This document shows positions 28,413 through 34,137 of a stretch of DNA of 34,137 nt, piece after piece. The stretch is from Actinomycetota bacterium (GTDB lineage Bacteria; Actinomycetota; Actinomycetes; Streptosporangiales; Streptosporangiaceae). The stretch spans positions 78,407 through 112,543 of the forward strand of contig PMSW01000095.1 of assembly GCA_003168215.1 (NCBI GenBank). Reading direction: 5' to 3'. The first letter of the stretch is position 1. Every line of letters starts with the position of its first letter. The position numbers were made by a program, and so were the translations under genes. The notes beneath the pieces are model-generated. The model was not told the origin of the DNA. It was given only the letters and a program-made list of their open reading frames with translations, and did not search any database.

Positions 28413-30530
28413 CTAACCGCAGCTGCCGTACACGCGGTTTCCGTCGAGCTGGTCGACACGGTAGTTGGTGATGCCGTTGCCCGTGGAACCGCCGGTCCAC
28501 TGCCAGAACAGTTCGCACCTGGCAGGCGGCGGCCGGCCGGCGAACCAGTCAGCGGTCACGCTGGTGCCCGGAATCGAGAATCCGGCCGGGTAGGCCGCGA
28601 TGGAACCCGTGGCGTCTTCGTACGTCCACTCGGCCGTGCTGGTGAGCGTCTGGGAACCGAAGATGCCCGCCCACTCGTAGGAACGCCTGCCGCCGGCGCT
28701 GTACACGCCCGGCAGCCACGGGGTGTCGTCCTTGATGTAGTCCCGGAATCCGCTGAAGTCGGCGCGGTCTATACGTGCCGGGATGTGCTTGAGCACTCGC
28801 AGCGGGCTGCAGGTGCTGCTCCAGGACTCGTTCCAGCCATTATCGAGACTGTCCTGGGTTTGCGCTTCGACGTCCATCAGCACGTACGGCAGGGACAGCG
28901 CCGTGCCACTCAGGTCCGAGGCCACCTGCTGCGCCTGGGCCTGGCCCCAGCTCGCTGCCGCGGACGCGCTGGCAGGGTCTGGATCACGGCCAGGGCCGGC
29001 CATCATCCAGTAGGCGGCGGCTCCGAGCCCTTCGCCGTACTGGACGAAATTGGCCTCGGCAGCGGCATAGTCGGACGAATTCCAGCCGCCGCCCACCGTG
29101 TCACAGCCTTCCCATGTATCCCACCGACCGACCTCCCCGAGATATCCGCCGTAGTAGCCGGCCGCGGGGTAGCAGGTACCGTCCGCGCCCACGATGGTGT
29201 AAGGCCCGGAGCCGCACGTCATTGTCCGGGGGCCGTCGGAGCCGTACCAGAATCCGGCCGGAATACCACCCGCGCCGGCCGCCGCGGAACCCTCCCCCGC
29301 TGCGGCAAGCGCGCCGCGAGCGACCGCCAGCACGCTGGCCCTCGGGCTGCCCGGCATGAACGGCAGTACCCGCAACTGCCCGCAGACGCTCACCGGCCGC
29401 GCGAAAGCCACCTGCACCCCGGCGCCCAGCCCGACCGCGGACGGGTACACCGTCGCGGACTCCGCTGGCCGGCACGCTCCGGACGCCACCGACACCAGCG
29501 CCACCGACACCCGTCTGCCCGGGCGCAGTGCAACCGCCGTCTGCTGCAGGCCGGCCCGCTGGTAGGTCACGTAAGGCGTATGGCGCATGCGCCACGCCTG
29601 CTGGTAGGGAAAGGCCTTGGCGATCGGGCTGGCGCCCCCCGGCAGGTGCAGCCGGGCGGCCGGCCAGCCCCCGGACAGCAGCACGCATTTTCGGTGCGCG
29701 GACAAGCGCAGCACGATGACCGAGCCGCCCGGGAGGTCCGCGGCGGAGGAAACCCGCGCCCGCAGCGCTCCGGCCGTGCACCCCGGCGGCTCCCGGCGGG
29801 ACGCCGAAGGGAAAGGGAGGTTCCCGGCCGGCGCGGTCAGTGCCCTGATGCTGCCGCGCAAGGCGCGCAGCGGGTAAAACGGGGACACCTGCATCGGCCC
29901 GGCCACGCACCTGCCCGCGACATCAGCAGGCAGCCGGACAGCAACCCGATTTGCCGCAGCCTGGTCCGGCACAGCCCGATCCGGCGCAGCCCGGTCCGGC
30001 GCAGCCTGGTCCGGCGCAACCCGATCCGCCGCGCCCGGCAACGCCAGCCCGAGCGACCACCTCGTCACGCACCCGCGCGCCCCGGCGGGACCAACCACCG
30101 TGACCACCGCGCTCTGGCCAGGGCGCAGCACTACCCGACTGACCGGGACATGAGCCAGATTGCTGAATCGCACGTCGGTGACGGTCACCGCCACCGCCCG
30201 TCCGGCAGGCCGGCGGATCATCAGGCCCGGCCAGCCGCGGAGCGAGCAGGAAGACCTGCCGCCGTTGCGCAGCACGACGTTCCACACCAGCTGTGCAGGC
30301 GCCGCGTCCGGATCCCCCGCGACGGCGGCAGGAACGCTGATGCGCAGCTGCCCCGGGCGGCACCCGGCAGCGGCCAGCCGCCACGTGCCAGCGCCCGCCG
30401 GCCGCGCCCAGGCCGGGCTGGCCGCCATCGCGGCAGCCACCGACGCGGCCGCGGTAACTCCCAGGATCGCGCGACCGGGAGATCGTCTCCGCCGCGGAGG
30501 CAGCGCACCTCGCCCAGGACGGCTCATCAT
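28413..30530 (-). CDS. Secreted DUF4232 protein with C-terminal GH25/DUF1906-like region
   Basis: A 705-residue protein with a basic start (RPGRGALPPRRRRSPGR) and a signal sequence to about residue 43 (AWA-RP). Two DUF4232-like Ig-type domains are inferred. The first holds CRPGQLRIS, AQLVWNVVLRNGGRSSCSLRG, then RVVLRPGQSAVVTV. The second is from about residue 255 to 420 and is looser. An Asp-Arg/Gln/Pro repeat region (APDQ, APDR) sits between (about 29955-30030). The C-terminal 250 residues hold GYYGGYLGEVGRWDTW, AYWMMAGPGRDPDPA, LPYVLMDVEAQ and PWLPGVYSA, which resembles a GH25/DUF1906-type barrel with a DxE motif. Enzyme action is not proved. ATG 30530 is chosen because its ATG shares four bases (ATGA) with the stop of the small upstream ORF. 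Likely a wall-associated secreted protein. Confidence 0.72.
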   Translation of the reverse strand: MMSRPGRGALPPRRRRSPGRAILGVTAAASVAAAMAASPAWARPAGAGTWRLAAAGCRPGQLRISVPAAVAGDPDAAPAQLVWNVVLRNGGRSSCSLRGWPGLMIRRPAGRAVAVTVTDVRFSNLAHVPVSRVVLRPGQSAVVTVVGPAGARGCVTRWSLGLALPGAADRVAPDQAAPDRAAPDRAVPDQAAANRVAVRLPADVAGRCVAGPMQVSPFYPLRALRGSIRALTAPAGNLPFPSASRREPPGCTAGALRARVSSAADLPGGSVIVLRLSAHRKCVLLSGGWPAARLHLPGGASPIAKAFPYQQAWRMRHTPYVTYQRAGLQQTAVALRPGRRVSVALVSVASGACRPAESATVYPSAVGLGAGVQVAFARPVSVCGQLRVLPFMPGSPRASVLAVARGALAAAGEGSAAAGAGGIPAGFWYGSDGPRTMTCGSGPYTIVGADGTCYPAAGYYGGYLGEVGRWDTWEGCDTVGGGWNSSDYAAAEANFVQYGEGLGAAAYWMMAGPGRDPDPASASAAASWGQAQAQQVASDLSGTALSLPYVLMDVEAQTQDSLDNGWNESWSSTCSPLRVLKHIPARIDRADFSGFRDYIKDDTPWLPGVYSAGGRRSYEWAGIFGSQTLTSTAEWTYEDATGSIAAYPAGFSIPGTSVTADWFAGRPPPARCELFWQWTGGSTGNGITNYRVDQLDGNRVYGSCG

Positions 30531-30688
30531 TGGCAGAGCCATTGGCAGAGCCGGCCGCATTGCGGCGAGATGCTTGCATTAGCCGCAAATGCCTTCGGCG
30601 CTGAGCGCGCGCCGCATGAGGTAATGCAGGTGATAATAGTGACCAGAACAGATGCAATGCCCGCGATGACGACTTTGCGCCTGCCCAT
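30527..30688 (-). CDS. Tiny lipoprotein-like peptide coupled to the DUF4232 gene
   Basis: A 53-residue frame with ATG 30688 and a GGGGGA site about 5 bases ahead. The N-terminus is basic (MGRRK), followed by a hydrophobic stretch (VVIAGIASVLVTIITCITSC). ITSC fits a lipobox, so the mature peptide would begin at Cys 25 and be lipid-anchored, with a Cys-rich end (SPQCGRLCQWLCQ). Its TGA overlaps the ATG of the DUF4232 protein (ATGA), the usual sign of coupled translation. No homologue is recognised. The lipobox and the coupling are the grounds for calling it; a chance frame cannot be excluded. Confidence 0.45.
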   Translation of the reverse strand: MGRRKVVIAGIASVLVTIITCITSCGARSAPKAFAANASISPQCGRLCQWLCQ

Positions 30689-30758
30689 GCATTCCCCCGG
30701 CATGGGCTTGATGATAGGTAACTGAACGCCGGGCGGAGGCCGCATTGGTGCCGAACGC

Positions 30759-30775
30759 CGGCCGGCCCCCGGCCG
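30759..30775 (-). terminator. GC-rich hairpin behind the CFA-like gene
   Basis: CGGCCGG (30759-30765) and CCGGCCG (30769-30775) pair around a CCC loop, starting 4 bases after the stop of the CFA-like gene on the minus strand. It lacks a U tract. Confidence 0.5.
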
Positions 30776-30778
30776 TAT

Positions 30779-32038
30779 TTACGGGCGTTGCAGCAGGAGC
30801 TGGTGGACGTCAAGGTAGCCGGAGCGGAACCCGGCTTCTGAATAGGCAAGGTAGAGATCCCACATCCGCCGGAATACGGGGTCGAATCCGAGCCGCCCGA
30901 CTTCCTCGGCGGCGGCGAGGAACCGGGTCCGCCACTCGTCCAGCGTGCGGGCGTAATGGTCCCCCATGGGAAAGTCCGCACCGATCCTGAGCCCGGTGTG
31001 CTCGTCCAGGGCGGCGCGGATGGCCTCCAGCGACGGGATCTGCCCGCCAGGGAAGATGTACTTGTGAATCCAGGTGTGCCCGCTGAGGGTGGCGAGCATG
31101 CGGTCGTGCGGCATCGTGATGGACTGCAGTCCCACCCGGCCGCCGGGCGCCAGCAGCCGGTCGAGCGTGCTGAAGTAGGCCGGCCAGTACGGCTCGCCGA
31201 CGGCCTCGATCATCTCCACGCTGAGAATGACGTCGTATCTTCCTGTGGCCTGGCGGTAGTCGCATAGCTGCACGTCGACGCGGTCAGCCAGGCCGGCCGC
31301 GGCGACGCGGGCGGTGGCCTTGGCGCACTGCGCCCGCGAGATGGTCAGGGTCGTCACCTGCGCCCCGCGGGCCGCGGCCTGCAGGGCGAGTTCTCCCCAG
31401 CCGGTGCCGATCTCCAGCACGGTGGTGCCGGGCCCGACCCTGGTCAGGTCGAGCAGGGCCGCGATCTTGCGCTGCTGAGCATCGGCGAGCGTGTCCCCGG
31501 CGGCGAACACGGCGCTGGAGTAGGTCATCGTGGGGTCGAGGAACAGGGCAAACAGGTCGTCGGACAGGTCGTAGTGCCGCCGGATGTTGGCCCTCGCGCC
31601 CTCCAGGGTGGCCTGCTCCGCCGCGGGCGACCGGGCGGCGTACCAGCGGCGCATCCGCAGCAGCGGCCCGGGCACGAGCGTGGTCAGGTGCCGGGAGCAC
31701 ACGGTGAGCAGGGCGACCAGGTCGGGACTGTCCCAGTCTCCGGCCATATAGCCCTCGGCCAGCCCGGTCACGCCTGCGCCAATGCGACGGTAGAACGGGC
31801 CGTCCCGGCGGATCCGCAGCAGCGGGGACTCTGCATCCCCGCTGCCGGACACCGCCCCGTCGGCGGCCTGAACCCGGATCGGCAGCCGCGCCGCGATGCG
31901 GTGCAGCAGCATCCGGGCCGCGAGGGCGCGCACCGGGCCGCCGGGGACGGCGGCCACGTCGGGCCACTGATCTGCGGCGGGCGAGCCTGGCTGGCCGCCG
32001 CCGGGCGAAGCGTTCGGGCGGATGGTCGCTGTCGTCAC
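30779..32038 (-). CDS. Cyclopropane-fatty-acid synthase-like SAM methyltransferase
   Basis: A 419-residue protein of the CFA synthase family, which adds a methylene or methyl group to the double bond of phospholipid acyl chains. Residues 140-175 contain ANIRRHYDLSDDLFALFLDPTMTYSSAVF, and the SAM motif VLEIGTGWGELAL is near 206. CDYRQATGRYDVILSVEMIEAVGE, THWIHKYIFPGGQIPS-like sequence and LGFDPVFRRMWDLYLAYSEAGF follow. The N-terminal region is longer and more charged than in E. coli Cfa. GTG 32038 overlaps the DUF1365 stop as GTGA. The DUF1365 and FAD partners form a set also known in proteobacteria and other actinobacteria; furan fatty acid, cyclopropane or methyl-branched lipid formation has been proposed for such sets. 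Which product forms here is not known. Confidence 0.85.
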   Translation of the reverse strand: MTTATIRPNASPGGGQPGSPAADQWPDVAAVPGGPVRALAARMLLHRIAARLPIRVQAADGAVSGSGDAESPLLRIRRDGPFYRRIGAGVTGLAEGYMAGDWDSPDLVALLTVCSRHLTTLVPGPLLRMRRWYAARSPAAEQATLEGARANIRRHYDLSDDLFALFLDPTMTYSSAVFAAGDTLADAQQRKIAALLDLTRVGPGTTVLEIGTGWGELALQAAARGAQVTTLTISRAQCAKATARVAAAGLADRVDVQLCDYRQATGRYDVILSVEMIEAVGEPYWPAYFSTLDRLLAPGGRVGLQSITMPHDRMLATLSGHTWIHKYIFPGGQIPSLEAIRAALDEHTGLRIGADFPMGDHYARTLDEWRTRFLAAAEEVGRLGFDPVFRRMWDLYLAYSEAGFRSGYLDVHQLLLQRP

Positions 32039-32760
32039 TGGACACCTTCCTGAGGACGATGGGCAGGCCGGGGGATGATCCGCTGACGCCGGGCCAGCAG
32101 CCTGATCGCCTGCCAGCGGATGCGGATGCTCACCTGGGCGGTGACCCAGGGATAGCGGAGGACATGGCTGATCAGCCGCCAGGTCGTGTAGGGGCTGCGC
32201 CGCCCGCTGACGGTGGCAACGAACACGGGCTGCCCGCCGATGTCGAGGGTGATGCCCAGCCGCAGGGTGCCGGCTGGCTCGGGCAGGCGCATCCGGTAGC
32301 TCCCGGTGACCGGCAGGAAGGGCGAGACGTAGAAGTCCTTGTCCGCCTCGGCGCGGCCGCGGGCGTCGGGGCGGAGCAGGTAGCAGTGCCGCTCGCCGTA
32401 GGTGTTGTGGACCTCGGCCACGACTGCCGCCAGCGTTCCGTCGGCGCGGTGGCACCAGTACACGCTGAGCGGGTTGAAGACGTGGCCGAGAACCCGGGCA
32501 TTGGCGAGCATGAGGACCTGGCCGCCGGCCAGGTCGATGCCATGGCCGGCGAGGTAGCCGTCGACGTTCGCCCGGATCGATGCGCCGGGGTCGCCCAGAT
32601 GATCGCGGGTGCGAAATCGGGCGAACGGCCGCAGCGGGCGGGCTACCGCCGGCAGGTCGTCGAGGTCGACCAGCCACAGGTAGCTGCGGTAGGAGAAGTC
32701 CCGCCGGATGGGCTGTGCCCGGACATGCGTGATGTCGCAGTCGAACAGGGCCGCGCTCAC
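32035..32760 (-). CDS. DUF1365 family protein
   Basis: A 241-residue protein of the DUF1365 family. Motifs: SAALFDCDITHVRAQPIRRDFSYRSYLWLVDLDDLP, HVFNPLSVYWCHRADGTLAAVVAEVHNTYGERHCYLL, and DKDFYVSPFLPVTGSYRMRLP. The family is almost always beside FAD amine oxidase-like and CFA-like genes, so it is thought to help in lipid modification; its chemistry is not known. GTG 32760 overlaps the FAD gene stop as GTGA. It is not secreted by sequence. Confidence 0.88.
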   Translation of the reverse strand: MSAALFDCDITHVRAQPIRRDFSYRSYLWLVDLDDLPAVARPLRPFARFRTRDHLGDPGASIRANVDGYLAGHGIDLAGGQVLMLANARVLGHVFNPLSVYWCHRADGTLAAVVAEVHNTYGERHCYLLRPDARGRAEADKDFYVSPFLPVTGSYRMRLPEPAGTLRLGITLDIGGQPVFVATVSGRRSPYTTWRLISHVLRYPWVTAQVSIRIRWQAIRLLARRQRIIPRPAHRPQEGVQ

Positions 32761-34052
32761 CAGTCCACCCCGAGTGAGCGCGCGGCCTGGATGCCCGAGC
32801 GGCAGCCGTCCTCGTGGAATCCCCAGCCGTGGTAGGCGCCGGCGTAGGCGATCACGCCGGTGTTCAGTTCCGGCAGGCGCCGCTGGGCCGCCACTGACTG
32901 TGGCGTGTACAACGGGTGCTCGTACATCATTCGGTCGATGACGGATTCGGGCCGGATCCTGTCGATGGTATTCAGGGTCACGATGTAGGCAGTCTGCTCC
33001 TGCAGGCCCTGCAGCCGGTTCAGGTCGTAGCTGACGTGCACGCGGTCGGCCGAGCCCGCGCAGTCGTGCAGCAGGTAGTTCCAGGAGGCGCGGGCTGCGC
33101 TGGCATGCGGCAGCAGCCCGGCGTCGGTATGCAGCAGCACCTGGCTGCTGCTGTAGCGGAAGTCGCCGAGGACTTCGCGCTCGGCGCGGGTCGGCGAGGC
33201 CAGCAGGCGCAGCGCCTGGTCCGGGTGAGTCGCTACCACCACCCGGGAGAAGCGCCGGGTGCCGCCGTCGCCGTCGTGGACGTCGGCGCTATCTCCCGCG
33301 CGGGTGATAGCCCGCACCGGGGCGCCGGCCCGGACCGACGTCAGCTGCTTCGCGATCTGGTCGACATAGCTGCGCGAGCCCCCGGTGACGGTCCGCCAGG
33401 GCGGCGTTCCTGTCACCTTGAGCATGCTGTGGTGGTCAAGGAACTGGAACAAGTACCTGGCCGGGTAGTTCAGCGCCTCGGCGGCCGAGCAGGACCAGAC
33501 CGCCGCCACCAGCGGGACCACGAAATGGCCGGTGAAGTACTGCCGGTACCCGCCCTGGCGCAGGAACTCCCCCAGCGTGAGCGGCAGCTGCCCGGGCGGG
33601 TCAGGGGAGTCAAGCAGCCGCCTCGCCTCCCGGTAGAAACCCGGGATCGCGGCGAGCATCGCCAGGTAGCGCGGCCGCGCCAGGGAGCGGGCCGTCGGGA
33701 ACAGCCCGTGCGGCCCGAGGGAGCCCGCGTACTCCAGGCCGCAGCCCTCGCAGCGCACCGACATGCTCATTTCCGTGTCCCTGGTCGCGACTCCGAGCTC
33801 GGCGAACAGGCGGATGAGATTCGGGTAGGTGCGCTCGTTGTGCACCAGGAACCCGGTGTCCAGGGCAAGCACCCGCCCGTCCGGCGTGGTGACGTCATGC
33901 GTATGCGCGTGGCCGCCCAGCCGGTCGTCCGCCTCATAGAGAGTGACGTCATAGGCCTGCTGGAGCACGTAGGCCGCAGTCAGGCCCGCCACCCCGGCGC
34001 CGACGACGGCCGCCTGCGGTCTCGCCGGGTAACGCGCGGATTCGCCAGTCAC
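32757..34052 (-). CDS. FAD-dependent oxidoreductase (amine oxidase-like)
   Basis: A 431-residue flavoprotein with the dinucleotide-binding motif VVGAGVAGLTAAYVL (GxGxxG at 18-23) and the acidic residue in LYEADDRLGGHAHT. Further features: ALDTGFLVHNERTYPNL, PPWRTVTGGSRSYVDQIA, and RVVVATHPDQALRLL. It resembles the NAD(P)-binding FAD proteins linked to CFA-like and DUF1365 genes; in that setting it is thought to dehydrogenate or reduce a modified acyl chain. GTG 34052 is chosen: the upstream frame stops as GTGA over it. It may also be a longer protein, since its own frame is open to the window edge, but the extra residues are Gln/Asp/Arg-rich with no start codon. Confidence 0.86.
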   Translation of the reverse strand: MTGESARYPARPQAAVVGAGVAGLTAAYVLQQAYDVTLYEADDRLGGHAHTHDVTTPDGRVLALDTGFLVHNERTYPNLIRLFAELGVATRDTEMSMSVRCEGCGLEYAGSLGPHGLFPTARSLARPRYLAMLAAIPGFYREARRLLDSPDPPGQLPLTLGEFLRQGGYRQYFTGHFVVPLVAAVWSCSAAEALNYPARYLFQFLDHHSMLKVTGTPPWRTVTGGSRSYVDQIAKQLTSVRAGAPVRAITRAGDSADVHDGDGGTRRFSRVVVATHPDQALRLLASPTRAEREVLGDFRYSSSQVLLHTDAGLLPHASAARASWNYLLHDCAGSADRVHVSYDLNRLQGLQEQTAYIVTLNTIDRIRPESVIDRMMYEHPLYTPQSVAAQRRLPELNTGVIAYAGAYHGWGFHEDGCRSGIQAARSLGVDW

Positions 34053-34137
34053 CGTCTGGTCCTGCTGGTCCTGGTCGTCATCATGATGCCTGTCCTCGCC
34101 GCCTTGTTCTCGTTCGCCTTGCTCTCGCTGGCGCTGC
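34049..34137 (-). CDS. C-terminal end of an upstream operon gene (partial)
   Basis: The last 28 codons of a frame ending in TGA at 34049. The tail is polar and basic (ASESKANENKAARTGIMM, then TTRTSRTRR). It is proposed because its TGA overlaps the GTG of the FAD gene as GTGA, as at the two other joints of the operon. Too little is present to name it. Confidence 0.35.
   Translation of the reverse strand, partial: SASESKANENKAARTGIMMTTRTSRTRR

Noticed and set aside
32039-32677. Longer frame (632 codons) for the CFA-like gene
   Set aside because: The added part is a shadow of the DUF1365 gene in another frame; GTG 32038 overlaps the DUF1365 stop as GTGA and fits the family.

Overview
The window is GC-rich double-stranded chromosomal DNA with GTG/ATG starts, GC-ending codons and purine-rich ribosome binding sites. 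It carries an F420-type luciferase-like (LLM) oxidoreductase, a CadI-like ArsI next to an ArsR, a ClpC-type N-domain protein, DUF899 and DinB/DUF664 proteins and DUF4232 domains. Together these point to a high-GC actinomycete. Species cannot be fixed from the sequence. Gene order looks like a mosaic of short operons with several lower-GC accessory patches (about 2.3-3.2 kb, 17.0-19.5 kb and 20.0-20.6 kb).

Left part (1-9.8 kb): the 3' end of a Clp N-domain/UVR protein, an S41 peptidase, a small ribbon-helix-helix (RHH) protein, an AT-rich regulatory stretch and a small two-helix membrane protein. Then come a three-gene ABC-2 exporter operon (minus strand), a divergent GtrA-like membrane protein, a monofunctional GT51 peptidoglycan glycosyltransferase, a GH20 hexosaminidase and tRNA-Pro(GGG) with a strong hairpin behind it.

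Middle part (9.8-20.6 kb): a MraY homologue standing alone, next to an APH-type phosphotransferase. Then an Ig-repeat remnant joined in frame across a TGA to a prenyltransferase-like protein, DUF899 and DinB proteins, and an MFS exporter. Next is an accessory block: a GT-A-like glycosyltransferase coupled to an XRE-type regulator with an unassigned C-terminal domain, a hairpin-rich leader, a small membrane protein with a terminator, and a lower-GC GNAT acetyltransferase.

Right part (20.6-34.1 kb): an LLM oxidoreductase plus an SDR lacking the usual catalytic lysine, a cytochrome P450, and a broken TetR remnant. An arsenic cluster follows (arsI divergent from arsR, then an ArsN1-like acetyltransferase), then an FMN reductase/LLM pair of the CE1759/CE1758 type, and a YceI protein behind a 30-bp dyad. 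A tiny lipoprotein-like ORF is translationally coupled to a secreted DUF4232 protein. The window ends in a lipid-modifying operon (FAD oxidoreductase, DUF1365, cyclopropane-fatty-acid-synthase-like methyltransferase) in which each gene overlaps the next by GTGA.

The best candidates for something undescribed are the XRE/glycosyltransferase pair with its structured upstream region, the RHH locus with tandem 30-bp-spaced operator-like sites, the Ig-repeat tail behind an in-frame TGA, and the coupled tiny lipoprotein/DUF4232 pair. No CRISPR array, rRNA gene, integrase or transposase was seen.
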